A stretch of DNA of 64,000 nt. Origin: Lachnospiraceae bacterium. GTDB taxonomy: Bacteria > Bacillota > Clostridia > Lachnospirales > Lachnospiraceae. Positions 1-9,385 of the stretch are shown here, one piece after another. A model generated the notes under the pieces. The model searched no databases, was not told the origin of the DNA, and saw only the letters and a list, made by a program, of their open reading frames with translations. The DNA lies in NCBI GenBank assembly GCA_017433725.1, contig JAFRGQ010000082.1:50695-114694 (forward strand), given 5' to 3'. Numbering within the stretch: the stretch's first letter is position 1; the number at the start of each line of letters is the position of its first letter. A program made the translations under genes and the position numbers.

Positions 1-1064
1 CCACGGTGGATCGTCTTGCCCCGACATCAATCACAGCGACTGCTGATCTTACACAGATCATCAGCTTTGAGACAGACCCTGTCATGGTGCCGACAAGCAT
101 TAGCATTCCGGGCGTTTCGCCTGCCAATGTGACGTCTTCTCCGAAAAATATCAGCATTGAGCTGGAGGATATGGTCAGCAGCGAATTCGTGATTGCGGCA
201 ACAGTCGGAACCACCAGACCTGCGAACGGATATGAAGTCGGAAAACTGGAAGTCAGTCCGGAAACTCTTACAATCAGAGGCCCCGGCTCCCTGGTAAATA
301 TTATTGAGCGTGTTACAGCCAATGTAGATGTTACACTTCTGAAAAAAGACAGTGATATCAGAGCGCAGCTCAAGATTTTCGACCGCAACGGCATGGAATT
401 CACGGATGCGCAGATGTCATACCTGACATTTAACGTCGATGAGAGAGACGTCATTGTACATGTAACTCTTTATAAAGTCGTCAGCGGCGTTACGATCCAG
501 GTAGAAACGAGCGGCGAGCCGGTCCCGGGATATCAGGTAGGCAGAGTTACTGTGACACCTTCCACGGTCTCTGTGGTAGGAAGCGAGGAAGCACTGGAAC
601 AGCTGACTGCAAACGGAAATATTATCACGATTACATCAGACTCCGGTCTGATCAACATAGAGGGGGCAACCTCCGATCAGGAATTCCGGCTTGATATCAG
701 CAAACTGATGCCGGACGGCATATCGCTTGCACAGGATGTCAGCAGTATGGCCCTCGTCAATGTCCAGTTACTGCCTTACAACAGTAAGTCTGTTCCCGTC
801 GCGACAAAGAATATCCAGACGACGGGCCTTGCAGAAGGAATGAACTGTGTATTCGGTGTAAATCGACTGGAAATAAAAGTGCAGGCAACAGATGAGAATC
901 TTGAATCGCTTGATGCCAATTCGATCGGTATGAGCGTAGATCTCACCGGGCTTCCGGCAGGTACTCATAAGGTGCCGGTGGCGATCACTTTGCCTGAAGG
1001 TTGTGAACTTGTGGAAGAAGTAACAGTGGATGCCGTGTTGTCAGCGACGGAAATCAATCAGTGA
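1..1064 (+). CDS. YbbR-domain protein, CdaR-like (5' end missing)
   Basis: The gene enters the window already open, so its start and any N-terminal membrane helix are not visible. The 350 or so residues seen form repeated beta-rich YbbR units of about 80 residues. Each carries a recurring pattern such as GYEVGKLEVSPETLTIRG and GYQVGRVTVTPSTVSVVG. In Firmicutes, YbbR proteins of this layout (CdaR) are extracytoplasmic regulators of the diadenylate cyclase CdaA, normally encoded just upstream, and so tune c-di-AMP; cdaA would lie outside the window. An HPr gene follows 13 bp after the stop. Family assignment is good; the CdaR role is inferred from family and expected context. Confidence 0.8.
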   Translation, partial: TVDRLAPTSITATADLTQIISFETDPVMVPTSISIPGVSPANVTSSPKNISIELEDMVSSEFVIAATVGTTRPANGYEVGKLEVSPETLTIRGPGSLVNIIERVTANVDVTLLKKDSDIRAQLKIFDRNGMEFTDAQMSYLTFNVDERDVIVHVTLYKVVSGVTIQVETSGEPVPGYQVGRVTVTPSTVSVVGSEEALEQLTANGNIITITSDSGLINIEGATSDQEFRLDISKLMPDGISLAQDVSSMALVNVQLLPYNSKSVPVATKNIQTTGLAEGMNCVFGVNRLEIKVQATDENLESLDANSIGMSVDLTGLPAGTHKVPVAITLPEGCELVEEVTVDAVLSATEINQ

Positions 1065-1077
1065 CGGGAGGTTAGCT

Positions 1078-1347
1078 ATGGTCAGTAGAAAGGTTGTCGT
1101 GATAAATCCGGAAGGACTTCATCTGAAGCCGGCTGCCTGCTTCTGTAAGGAGGCTTTGAACTTTAAGAGTCTTATAACATTTACGTTTGACGGTACGACT
1201 GCAAATGCAAAGAGCGTACTCTCCGTTCTGGGAGCCTGCGTGAGAGCAGGCGATGAGATAGAGATCGTCTGTGACGGAGAAGACGAGGCTGAGGCGCTCG
1301 AAGCCATCTGCAGGGCAGTAGAAAACGGTCTCGGTGAATCTCTTTGA
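1078..1347 (+). CDS. HPr family phosphocarrier protein
   Basis: An 89-residue protein of normal HPr length. His15 lies in GLHLKPAA and Ser46 in ANAKSVLSVLG, matching the PEP-dependent phosphorylation site (His15) and the HPr kinase site (Ser46) of the phosphotransferase system. Residue 17 is Lys where canonical HPr has Arg (GLHxRPA). Because His15 is kept, this is not a Crh-type protein. The start was chosen at the ATG preceded by GGGAGG at 1065-1070; a longer reading from 1030 would overlap the upstream gene and has no ribosome site. It may be an accessory HPr paralogue, since ptsI is not next to it in the visible sequence. Confidence 0.85.
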   Translation: MVSRKVVVINPEGLHLKPAACFCKEALNFKSLITFTFDGTTANAKSVLSVLGACVRAGDEIEIVCDGEDEAEALEAICRAVENGLGESL

Positions 1348-1378
1348 GCATCGGGATGATAGTGAGGAGTTTTAGCAA

Positions 1379-2899
1379 ATGAAGGATATGTTTTATAAAA
1401 AGACCGTAATTGGGAAGGTTATGCGCTCATTTGCAGTCTCATTCCTTGTCTGCGCACTGGTTCTCGGAAACGCACGGCCAATCTACGCTGCCGAGGCAGC
1501 GCCCGAAGCCGAGGCAACACCCGCACCGGCTGATCCAAGCATAGTCTCGACCAACGGAATTGCGGGATGGCCACAGGCGCGGGATATCTTTTCCGATTCG
1601 GCTGTCCTTATGGATGCGGACACGGGAACGATCCTCTTTGATAAATCCATGGACAGGCAGATGTATCCTGCGTCGGTCACAAAGCTGATGACGATCCTTC
1701 TTGCTCTGGAGAACGGAAACCTTGACGACCCGGTGGCTATGACGGAAACCGGAACGGCTTACTGCGTGGACGGAAGCTCCAACCTCTATACGCAGGTCGG
1801 GGAGGTGTTCACGCTTGAGCAGTTGCTATACGGGACCATGCTCAAATCCGCAAACGATATGGCAACGCAGGTAGGAGAATACATCGGCGGTACGCTCGAT
1901 AATTTCATACAGATGATGAATGACCGGGCTGCGTCTCTCGGATGTACGGGAAGCCATTTTGAAAATGCGTGCGGCATGCCGAATGATGCGCATATGACGA
2001 CCGCACACGATCTCGCCCTGATCGCCCAACAGGATCTCAAGTATCCGAAGTTCAGAGAAATCGTCAATACGGCTTCATACACCTTGCCGCCGACCAATAT
2101 GACTTCGACGGAGCGATCCATGACGAACCACAATGCACTGCTGGTCGTTCCCGAATTTTTCTATCCCGGAATTATCGGAGGAAAGACAGGATACACGGAT
2201 GCGGCACAGTCCTGCCTCAGCAATTTCGCATCGCGGAACGGCATGACGCTGATCGTCATCACACTGCACGCCATGGACGGAAGCTACGCGGCACAGGATA
2301 ACGTGGACCTGCTTGACTACGGTTACAATAACTTTAAACTTGTCGATATCGGCGTTGCGGATTATATTACATCTGGTGGAAAAGTTATCATTCCATCCAC
2401 GGCAGATGTAAAAGACTGTACGGTCGAAGTTGAGGAGTATGAAGACCCGACGACCGGTAAGATGGTCAACTGGGTATATTATTATTCGGGACACAGAGTC
2501 GGCAACATTCTGATGACTGCTGAAAACGCCGACGCCTACGAGAAATACCTGCTCAAGGAAAAAGAGAAAGCCGAAAAGAAGGACGATTCAAAAGCGGATA
2601 AGAAGAATAACAACAAGAATAACAATACGACGAAAACAGACGAGTCTTCGGCAGACTCCGGTAAGAACAGTTCTGTGAGTGACGGGAAGGAGAATGCCGG
2701 AACAGAAAAGAACAACGAAATTCTTCCCGATGAAGTCAAAGCCGAAAAGGATCATGACGGCAATCTGAGAAGTATTCTTAAGAAAATAATTATCGGACTC
2801 GTCATCTTTATAATCGTCTTTGTTGTTGTCATGAGCACTGCTCTGAACATAATCAGGAATAAGAAAAGACGAAGAAAGAAAAGAAAGAGAAGAAAGTAG
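1379..2899 (+). CDS. D-alanyl-D-alanine carboxypeptidase (peptidase S11, DacA-like)
   Basis: A 506-residue low-molecular-weight penicillin-binding protein that trims the terminal D-Ala from peptidoglycan stem peptides outside the membrane. It has a signal peptide (hydrophobic residues ~17-30, AxA-type site near 38), then the three active-site motifs in order: SVTK (Ser99, Lys102), SAN (157-159) and KTG (269-271). Instead of the usual amphipathic C-terminal anchor helix it has a charged Lys/Asn/Ser-rich linker (~390-460), a true hydrophobic helix (~463-487) and a very basic tail ending in [12 protein letters not shown]. That predicts a C-terminal membrane anchor with a cytoplasmic basic tail. 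RBS TGAGGAG precedes the ATG. Confidence 0.93.
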   Translation: MKDMFYKKTVIGKVMRSFAVSFLVCALVLGNARPIYAAEAAPEAEATPAPADPSIVSTNGIAGWPQARDIFSDSAVLMDADTGTILFDKSMDRQMYPASVTKLMTILLALENGNLDDPVAMTETGTAYCVDGSSNLYTQVGEVFTLEQLLYGTMLKSANDMATQVGEYIGGTLDNFIQMMNDRAASLGCTGSHFENACGMPNDAHMTTAHDLALIAQQDLKYPKFREIVNTASYTLPPTNMTSTERSMTNHNALLVVPEFFYPGIIGGKTGYTDAAQSCLSNFASRNGMTLIVITLHAMDGSYAAQDNVDLLDYGYNNFKLVDIGVADYITSGGKVIIPSTADVKDCTVEVEEYEDPTTGKMVNWVYYYSGHRVGNILMTAENADAYEKYLLKEKEKAEKKDDSKADKKNNNKNNNTTKTDESSADSGKNSSVSDGKENAGTEKNNEILPDEVKAEKDHDGNLRSILKKIIIGLVIFIIVFVVVMSTALNIIRNKKRRRKKRKRRK

Positions 2900-2913
2900 G
2901 TGTTAAGCTGCGT

Positions 2914-4470
2914 ATGCGAGTCTTAATAATTGGCGCCGGTCCGGCCGGTATAACAGCCGGCTATGAACTTAAAAAGAGAGCTCCCGAGACAGATGTTACG
3001 ATTCTTGAGGAGAGCGGAAAAGTCGGCGGGATATCAAAGACTGTGAAGTATAAAGGCAATCGGATGGATATCGGCGGGCACAGGTTCTTCTCCAAGGACA
3101 CGAGAGTGACTGATTGGTGGGAGAGCATCATGAAGACACAGGGAGCGCCCGCGTATGATTATAAAATGCTCGGAAGAGATTCGACCGTTGTGCCGGGGGG
3201 ACCGGATCCTGAAAAAGAAGACCGGGTCATGCTCATAAGGAACAGAGTATCCCGTATTTATTATCGAAAAAAGTTTTTTGACTATCCTGTCAAAATGAAT
3301 ACCAATACGATCCGTAACATGGGTCTTGCAACGACTGCGGAGGCGGGGGTTTCCTATCTCACCTCTATGGTCAAAAAGCTTCCGGAGGATTCACTGGAGA
3401 ATTTCTACATCAACCGGTTCGGGAAAAAACTGTACTCCATGTTTTTTGAAGGGTATACCGAGAAGCTCTGGGGCAGACATCCGCGTGAAATCTCGGCTGA
3501 CTGGGGATCCCAGCGTGTCAAAGGTCTTTCTATCCTTGCCATCATCCGGGATATGGTCATGAAGATGAAACCCGGCAAAGTTGATGCGAAAAAAGTGGAG
3601 ACATCTCTGATCGAGGAGTTTTCCTACCCGAAATACGGACCCGGACAGCTTTGGGAAACGGCCGCATCCGATTTCGAAGCGATGGGCGGCACCATCATAA
3701 AGCATGCCCGCGTATGCGGAATCAGTAATATTGAAGGTCATGTGAACGGTCTTACGTGGATGGATGAGACGGGGCTGACCCATGATGAGCAGTCTGATAT
3801 TATCATCTCATCGATGCCGCTCAAGGATCTTGTCGCGGATATGCGTGATGTACCGGAAGAAATCGCAGCAATCGCGGAAGGACTCCCGTACAGAGATTTT
3901 GTTACGGTAGGTCTGCTGGTGAAAAAACTCAATCTGAAAAATGAGACAGATATACCGACTCTCGGGAATATTGTTCCGGACAACTGGATCTACGTGCAGG
4001 ATACGGGCGTGAAACTCGGTCGAATTCAGGTCTTCAATAACTGGTCGCCTTACATGGTTAAAGATCCGGAACATACCGTCTGGATCGGACTTGAATACTT
4101 CTGCTCCGAGGGAGACGAATACTGGTCGATGCCGGGCAGAAAGTGGAAAGCCCTCGGCGTGCGTGAGCTCAAGAAGATGGGCGTCATAACAGGTATAGAA
4201 GATGTGCTTGACGCGCATTGTGAGAGAATCAAAAAAGCTTATCCTGCATATTTTGATACTTACCAGAGAATCGATGAGCTGATTGAATACCTTGATACAT
4301 ATGACAATCTTTACTGCATCGGAAGGAACGGGCAGCACAGATACAATAATATGGATCATTCGATGGAAACAGCGTTCCAGACTGTTGACAATATTCTGGC
4401 CGGCAGAAAGGACAGGAGCAATATCTGGAACGTTAACACTGAAAAAGAGTATCATGAGGAAAAATCGTAA
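2914..4470 (+). CDS. FAD-dependent NAD(P)-binding oxidoreductase of polysaccharide loci
   Basis: A 518-residue protein with an N-terminal dinucleotide-binding motif GAGPAG (7-12), an acidic residue ending the second strand (ILEE), and GGHRFF near residue 51. This places it in the amine-oxidase/protoporphyrinogen-oxidase-like flavoprotein superfamily often found in exopolysaccharide clusters. No signal peptide or membrane span is seen. The substrate is unknown. It is longer than UDP-galactopyranose mutase (~370-390 residues) and I see no reason to call it Glf. It starts 14 bp after dacA and is followed 2 bp later by a membrane-protein gene, suggesting one transcript. Superfamily assignment is strong, role open. 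Confidence 0.75.
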   Translation: MRVLIIGAGPAGITAGYELKKRAPETDVTILEESGKVGGISKTVKYKGNRMDIGGHRFFSKDTRVTDWWESIMKTQGAPAYDYKMLGRDSTVVPGGPDPEKEDRVMLIRNRVSRIYYRKKFFDYPVKMNTNTIRNMGLATTAEAGVSYLTSMVKKLPEDSLENFYINRFGKKLYSMFFEGYTEKLWGRHPREISADWGSQRVKGLSILAIIRDMVMKMKPGKVDAKKVETSLIEEFSYPKYGPGQLWETAASDFEAMGGTIIKHARVCGISNIEGHVNGLTWMDETGLTHDEQSDIIISSMPLKDLVADMRDVPEEIAAIAEGLPYRDFVTVGLLVKKLNLKNETDIPTLGNIVPDNWIYVQDTGVKLGRIQVFNNWSPYMVKDPEHTVWIGLEYFCSEGDEYWSMPGRKWKALGVRELKKMGVITGIEDVLDAHCERIKKAYPAYFDTYQRIDELIEYLDTYDNLYCIGRNGQHRYNNMDHSMETAFQTVDNILAGRKDRSNIWNVNTEKEYHEEKS

Positions 4471-4472
4471 AA

Positions 4473-6014
4473 ATGGGTAATGCATCGCGTGTTCGAAGCA
4501 AACTGCAGTCTATACGGAATGACCAGGAGGTTATTCCGTATGTTTTGTTTTTTGTAATACTGATTGTTTTTAATTTTATCCTGATGTTCAGACACGAGGC
4601 GTGGCGGGATGAGGCGCAGGCCTGGCTTATGGCGAAAGAGCTGAGCCCTTTATCCCTGCTGAATGAGCTCTCCTACGAGGGACATCCGTTTCTGTGGTTT
4701 TACGTCCTGATGCCGTTTGCTAAGGCCGGACTGCCCTATATTACGCTGAATATTGTAAGCTGCGTGGTTATGACAGCCGTTATGATCCTGATTGCGGTCT
4801 TTGCGCCGTTTGACAGAATTTCCAGGATGCTCCTCGCAGCGAGCCCCTTATGCATTTATGCGTTCTCTGCTATAAGCCGGAGCTACTGTCTGGTTGCACT
4901 CCTCATGGTCCTCCTTGCTATGGCGGACTATGACCGCTACAGGCATCCGTTCCGGTTCTGTATACTGATCGCTTTGCTCGTTCAGACGCATATTGTCATG
5001 ATCGGTATGTGCTTCGCGTTATGTGCCTGCCACTTCTTCGGCACGATCATACGCTACAGGAAGATGGTGAAGGTGCATCACGAGGATTCGAAGAAGAGTC
5101 TCTGGACAAATATGGGTGCCCTCGCGATCCCCCTCGCCAGCGCGTTGTTCCTGCTTTATGAGTTCCGTGATGTGGGAAATGCCGCTTCCGTAAATGTGGG
5201 CGGAGCGGTCACTGTCTCAAAGCTGATTACTGAATTCGTCGGTACATCAAAGACCTGCCTGGTACTCCTGTTCACCAACTTCCGCTACGGTACGGTGATA
5301 TTTATAGGCCTTTTTGTCCTCGGTGCAGTATTATGTGATTACATACTCCTCAGAGGAGTGTTTGTCTGTGCAGTCACTATGGCTTTCCAGCTTTATGTGT
5401 ATGCCGAGATCTGGGGACTCAGCAACTACCGGCATCTTCTGTGGCTTTGGCAGATTTTCTGGTTCATGTGGATCGCTAAGGACTACATTGATGAGAAGGA
5501 AGATCATTTCCTGCATATTCCGGTAAATATTCTTCTGAGTCTTGCGATTCTCACATCCAGCCTGGCTTCCTCATGGTCACTGATCGATGATATCAAGCTG
5601 GATTATGACGGGCTGTACACGGATGCACAGAGTGTTGCGGATGCTCTCGAAGCGCTTCCGAAGGATGCGGTGATCTTTGAGGGATCCGGTGAGTTCTGCA
5701 ACTCAGTCATTGCGCGTCTGAAAACGAAAAAAGTATATTCCGCTTTCTATGAGCAGGAAGCCGGATTTTGTATCAGGAATTCGACCAGATTTAAGGATCT
5801 CGATTATTCGGGATTTGAGAATATAGTTAAAAAGATGTTTCCGGATGCGGAAGGCGTGTATGTATTTTTCTCGGACACATCCCCTGAAGGTTTTATGGGC
5901 AATATTAACGGATATCCGAAAGAGTACGAAGAAGTATACGCTACCGCAGTCGACACGATCCGTGACGAAGGATATAAGATTGTCTATATCCCGTTCAAAG
6001 CGAAGAAAAAGTGA
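4473..6014 (+). CDS. Polytopic membrane protein, GT-C glycosyltransferase-like
   Basis: A 513-residue protein with around ten hydrophobic helices. An acidic motif RDEAQAW (~44-50) falls in the first external loop right after the first helix (~22-38). In GT-C enzymes (PMT/ArnT type) a DE-containing first loop binds the polyprenyl-phosphate sugar, so a membrane glycosyltransferase is the best guess. The last ~130 residues are soluble and external. The ATG lies 2 bp after the previous stop, with GAGGA inside the end of that gene. It could instead be a polymerase-like membrane protein; I cannot tell from sequence alone. Confidence 0.6.
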   Translation: MGNASRVRSKLQSIRNDQEVIPYVLFFVILIVFNFILMFRHEAWRDEAQAWLMAKELSPLSLLNELSYEGHPFLWFYVLMPFAKAGLPYITLNIVSCVVMTAVMILIAVFAPFDRISRMLLAASPLCIYAFSAISRSYCLVALLMVLLAMADYDRYRHPFRFCILIALLVQTHIVMIGMCFALCACHFFGTIIRYRKMVKVHHEDSKKSLWTNMGALAIPLASALFLLYEFRDVGNAASVNVGGAVTVSKLITEFVGTSKTCLVLLFTNFRYGTVIFIGLFVLGAVLCDYILLRGVFVCAVTMAFQLYVYAEIWGLSNYRHLLWLWQIFWFMWIAKDYIDEKEDHFLHIPVNILLSLAILTSSLASSWSLIDDIKLDYDGLYTDAQSVADALEALPKDAVIFEGSGEFCNSVIARLKTKKVYSAFYEQEAGFCIRNSTRFKDLDYSGFENIVKKMFPDAEGVYVFFSDTSPEGFMGNINGYPKEYEEVYATAVDTIRDEGYKIVYIPFKAKKK

Positions 6015-6038
6015 GCAGAGAGCTGTACGGAGGTTTTT

Positions 6039-6818
6039 ATGAAAGTTGTAATTCTTGCCGGCGGATTCGGTACGAGAATCAGTGAGGAGAGCCATTTAAA
6101 GCCGAAGCCAATGATCGAGATCGGAGACAAGCCGATCCTCTGGCATATTATGAAAATGTATTCATACTACGGCTACAATGAATTTGTCATATGCTGCGGT
6201 TACAAGCAGCACGTGATCAAGGAGTGGTTCGCGGACTATTATCTGCATAACAGCGATATAACATTTGACTTTACCGCCGGTAAAAATGAGATGATCGTCC
6301 ACAATAACACCCTTGAGCCGTGGAAAGTCACTCTGGTCGATACCGGGCTGCGTACCATGACGGGTGGACGTGTAAAAAGGGTCAGGGAATACCTGAATAA
6401 TGAGACGTTCCTGCTCACATACGGTGACGGAGTGGCTGACATCGATGTGCCGCAGCTCGTTGATTTTCACAGAAAAGCCGGAAAAATGGTCACTATCACC
6501 TCTGTCCATCCGAGCGGACGTTTCGGAATCCTTGATATACAGGATGACGGGACAATCACAAGCTTCCGGGAGAAGCGGAAGGAAGAAGGTGGTTGGATCA
6601 ATGCCGGCTTCATGGTCGTCGAACCGGACATCTTTGACTTTATTGACGGCGATAATGTCGTTCTCGAGAGATATCCGCTGGAGGAAATTTCCCGCCGCGG
6701 ACAGATGAACGGATATAAGCACCACGGTTTCTGGCAGTGTATGGATACTATGCGCGAGAAGGCGCTTTTGGAAGAGCTCTGGGAGAGCGGAAAGGCACCC
6801 TGGAAAATATGGGACTGA
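6039..6818 (+). CDS. rfbF: Glucose-1-phosphate cytidylyltransferase
   Basis: A 259-residue nucleotidyltransferase, the usual length for RfbF. The N-terminus carries ILAGGFGTRISEES and a KPKPMIEIG segment, diagnostic of the CDP-glucose pyrophosphorylase subgroup rather than RmlA. It makes CDP-glucose from CTP and glucose 1-phosphate, the first step toward CDP-4-keto-6-deoxyglucose. RBS CGGAGG sits just upstream. The next gene (rfbG) begins inside its last codons, so the two are translationally coupled and act in sequence. Confidence 0.93.
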   Translation: MKVVILAGGFGTRISEESHLKPKPMIEIGDKPILWHIMKMYSYYGYNEFVICCGYKQHVIKEWFADYYLHNSDITFDFTAGKNEMIVHNNTLEPWKVTLVDTGLRTMTGGRVKRVREYLNNETFLLTYGDGVADIDVPQLVDFHRKAGKMVTITSVHPSGRFGILDIQDDGTITSFREKRKEEGGWINAGFMVVEPDIFDFIDGDNVVLERYPLEEISRRGQMNGYKHHGFWQCMDTMREKALLEELWESGKAPWKIWD

Positions 6819-7879
6819 GTTTGGAAGAGTTTTATAAAGGCAGGAGAGTATTTGTGACAGGACATACCGGGTTCAAGGGGAGCTGGCTGTGTCATCTGCT
6901 CCTCTATCTCGGTGCGGAGGTGACAGGCTATGCGACCATGCCACCGACAGACCCGAGCATATATGAACTCACAGGCTTGTCCGACAGGATACATTCTGTG
7001 ATCGGAGACGTAAGAGATGGGGAGAAGCTGAAGAACGCAATGCGCGAAGCTGCTCCGGAGATTGTTCTCCATCTGGCAGCGCAGCCGATCGTGCGCGAGT
7101 CTTACAGAAATCCTGTCTATACCTATGAGACCAATGTCATGGGAACCGTGCATGTCCTTGAGGCAGTTCGGGCTGTGGAATCTGTGCGTTCCTTCCTGAA
7201 TGTAACGACCGATAAAGTCTATCAGAACAATGAATGGGAATGGGGATACCGAGAGACAGATCCCCTTGACGGCTACGATCCGTATTCGAACAGCAAATCC
7301 TGTTCTGAGCTCGTGACCCACAGCTATCAGAAGTCTTTCTTTACGGACGGACGATGCGCCATATCGACAGCTCGTGCCGGCAATGTAATAGGCGGCGGCG
7401 ACTTTGCGGCGGACCGCATTATACCGGATTGTGTGCGGGCTGCACTGACGGATCAGGATATCATCGTAAGGAATCCTTTCTCTACGAGGCCTTATCAGCA
7501 TGTCCTTGAGCCGCTCTGCGCTTACCTGATGATCGCTATGAGACAGTATGAGGATAGTAGATTCTCCGGCAGCTACAATGTGGGTCCCGATGACCGGGAT
7601 TGTGTGACGACCGGAGAGCTTGCAGATCTTTTCTGCACATCCTGGGGGGAAGGCGTGAGGTGGATCAACAAGTATGACGGAGGACCTCATGAGGCGAATT
7701 TCCTCAAGTTGGACTGTTCCAGAATGAAATCCGTGTTCGGGTGGAAGAGTGTCTGGCGCGTTTCCGAGGCTGTGGAGAGAACCGTTGCATGGAGCCGTGC
7801 TTATGCGGCCGGAGAGGATGTGACGGGGGTGATGGGGCGGCAAATAGGGGAGTATTTGCAGGCTTTTGTTTATAATTGA
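6809..7879 (+). CDS. rfbG: CDP-glucose 4,6-dehydratase
   Basis: A 356-residue extended short-chain dehydrogenase with the NAD motif TGHTGFKG near residue 16, a TTDKVY segment and YSNSK (Tyr/Lys pair). It converts CDP-glucose to CDP-4-keto-6-deoxyglucose. I chose the ATG at 6809, which overlaps the rfbF stop by 10 bp and begins MGLSLEEFYKGRRVFVTG; a longer reading from 6737 runs deep into rfbF and adds residues not expected in the family. No rfbH/E1 (3-dehydrase) gene follows, so the sugar probably does not go down the classical 3,6-dideoxyhexose route. Confidence 0.92.
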   Translation: MGLSLEEFYKGRRVFVTGHTGFKGSWLCHLLLYLGAEVTGYATMPPTDPSIYELTGLSDRIHSVIGDVRDGEKLKNAMREAAPEIVLHLAAQPIVRESYRNPVYTYETNVMGTVHVLEAVRAVESVRSFLNVTTDKVYQNNEWEWGYRETDPLDGYDPYSNSKSCSELVTHSYQKSFFTDGRCAISTARAGNVIGGGDFAADRIIPDCVRAALTDQDIIVRNPFSTRPYQHVLEPLCAYLMIAMRQYEDSRFSGSYNVGPDDRDCVTTGELADLFCTSWGEGVRWINKYDGGPHEANFLKLDCSRMKSVFGWKSVWRVSEAVERTVAWSRAYAAGEDVTGVMGRQIGEYLQAFVYN

Positions 7880-7914
7880 TTAAAACTTCCCACGGGCAGT
7901 TTATCATCAGTCTC

Positions 7915-7980
7915 ATCATAAAAAAATGCATCGTCGGGACACTTTCGCCAGGCGACGCCCTCCGATTGCATTTTTAATGA
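7915..7980 (-). repeat. Dispersed palindromic element A, short copy
   Basis: Intergenic DNA between rfbG and the first PaaK-like gene. Read on the minus strand it runs AAAAATGCAATCGGAGGGCG, then CGTCGCCTGGCGA, then GTCCCGACGATGCATTTTTT. The ends form an imperfect inverted repeat (AAAAATGCA) and the centre is a TCGCC-A-GGCGA palindrome (7945-7955 on plus). Both arms recur at 16157-16406, where ~190 bp of other hairpins lie between them. No ORF. It is probably a small non-autonomous repeat of the host genome. Confidence 0.7.
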
Positions 7981-8045
7981 TTTCGACAGCAACCAAGCAT
8001 GAAACGGGAAGTTTGAGTAAATAATTCTAACGGAAGGACAGTATC

Positions 8046-9359
8046 ATGGTAATAGATGAGAGAGCACGATGGTTCGGATTCTGGCTCCTTGACCGCAAAA
8101 ACGGCGGGGTCATCCGCAAAGCATACGATGAGATCCGCTACGCATACCGGAACGGTACGTCCGTCGCGGAGACGGAGGAGAAGATCGCTAAGCTGATCGA
8201 CCATGCCAGAAGGACAACGAAGTTTTACAGCGATATTCCCGAGGGAGCCGGGCTCAGCGACATGCCAATCGTCAATAAGGACACCTACAGGGCTGATTAC
8301 GATGCGTTTCTCTCGTCCGAATACCTGAATGAAAAAGGCAGCCGCATAATGTCGACGAGCGGCTCGACCGGAACCCCGCTGCGCATCGTGCAGAATCTGG
8401 ACAAGGTTCGCCATGATACAGCGGACGGGATCTTTTTCGGCGCCATGGCAGATTATTATATCGGCATGAAGATGGGATTCATACGGGTATGGGTCCACAA
8501 TGTCACGAAGAGTCCGCTGCGTCTTTTGGCTGAAAATATGATCATGGTCGACAGCTCGGATCTCGGAGAAGAGGCGTTGACGGAGATGCTTGACATGATC
8601 CGTAAGAAGAAGGTCAAATGCCTTCTCGGCTACGCATCCGCTCTTGCAGAGATGAGTCGTTTCATTGAAACTCATGATGTCGATACGTCAAAATTCTCTG
8701 TCACGTCAATCATCCCGATTTCGGAGAGCATGCCGACTGTCGTCAAAGAGAAATTGAAGGAACAGTTCCATTGTCCTGTTCAGCAATGGTACTCCAACGA
8801 GGAGAACGGTATCATAGGCATCCAGGGCAGGGATAACGATGTCTATTATATCGATTCGGAGAATTTCTATTTCGAAATTCTGAAGCTTGACAGTGATGAA
8901 CCCGCCGAGCCCGGTGAACTGGGCAGAATCGTCATTACGGACCTTCGCAATTACGCTATGCCGATCATCCGATATGATAACGGTGATCTTGCAGTTTATA
9001 AGAGAGTTGAAAAGGACGGCAGATTCAAGCTCTATCTGACAGAACTGTACGGAAGGCGGAGCGACACGATTTACGATACGGCGGGCAATGCGCTGACTCC
9101 GTTCATTATCACGAACAATCTCTGGGACGTGGAGGGTGTGCGCCAGTACAGATTCTTACAGGATACAAAAGATACGTATACGCTTGAGCTGAACGGCGAC
9201 CCGGATGTGATGGATGAGGAGGATATCCTCGGCAGGATCCTTCCCTATTTCGGCGAAGGCGCAAAGATCAATATAGTCTATGTCGATGAGATTCCGGTCC
9301 TTAATTCCGGCAAGAGAAAATATATCGAGAACCGCTGCCCGGAGTATGTAGGCAGGTAG
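8046..9359 (+). CDS. PaaK/CapK-like adenylate-forming enzyme (copy 1)
   Basis: A 437-residue cytoplasmic protein of the phenylacetate-CoA ligase/CapK group of the ANL superfamily. Visible motifs are the nucleotide P-loop STSGSTGTP (103-111), IIRYDNGDL in the adenylate-binding region and a C-terminal SGKRKY with the expected catalytic lysine. Family members activate carboxylic acids as acyl-AMP; in capsule loci the substrate is usually unknown. A paralogue lies 1.3 kb downstream, with a flippase between them. By context it may activate an acid that decorates a sugar (inference). RBS GGAAGGA is 8 bp upstream. Confidence 0.8.
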   Translation: MVIDERARWFGFWLLDRKNGGVIRKAYDEIRYAYRNGTSVAETEEKIAKLIDHARRTTKFYSDIPEGAGLSDMPIVNKDTYRADYDAFLSSEYLNEKGSRIMSTSGSTGTPLRIVQNLDKVRHDTADGIFFGAMADYYIGMKMGFIRVWVHNVTKSPLRLLAENMIMVDSSDLGEEALTEMLDMIRKKKVKCLLGYASALAEMSRFIETHDVDTSKFSVTSIIPISESMPTVVKEKLKEQFHCPVQQWYSNEENGIIGIQGRDNDVYYIDSENFYFEILKLDSDEPAEPGELGRIVITDLRNYAMPIIRYDNGDLAVYKRVEKDGRFKLYLTELYGRRSDTIYDTAGNALTPFIITNNLWDVEGVRQYRFLQDTKDTYTLELNGDPDVMDEEDILGRILPYFGEGAKINIVYVDEIPVLNSGKRKYIENRCPEYVGR

Positions 9360-9385
9360 ACGGGCATGTCAGGAGGAGTATTTAC

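Noticed and set aside
2914-4470. UDP-galactopyranose mutase
   Set aside because: The FAD motif fits the superfamily, but the protein is much longer than Glf and I see no Glf-specific motif.
4473-6014. Wzy O-antigen polymerase
   Set aside because: The RDEAQAW motif in the first external loop fits GT-C enzymes better, and no Wzy-type large central loop is seen.
6467-7843. 458-residue minus-strand open frame across rfbF/rfbG
   Set aside because: It is the antisense shadow of two clear CDP-sugar genes and has no family-like motifs.
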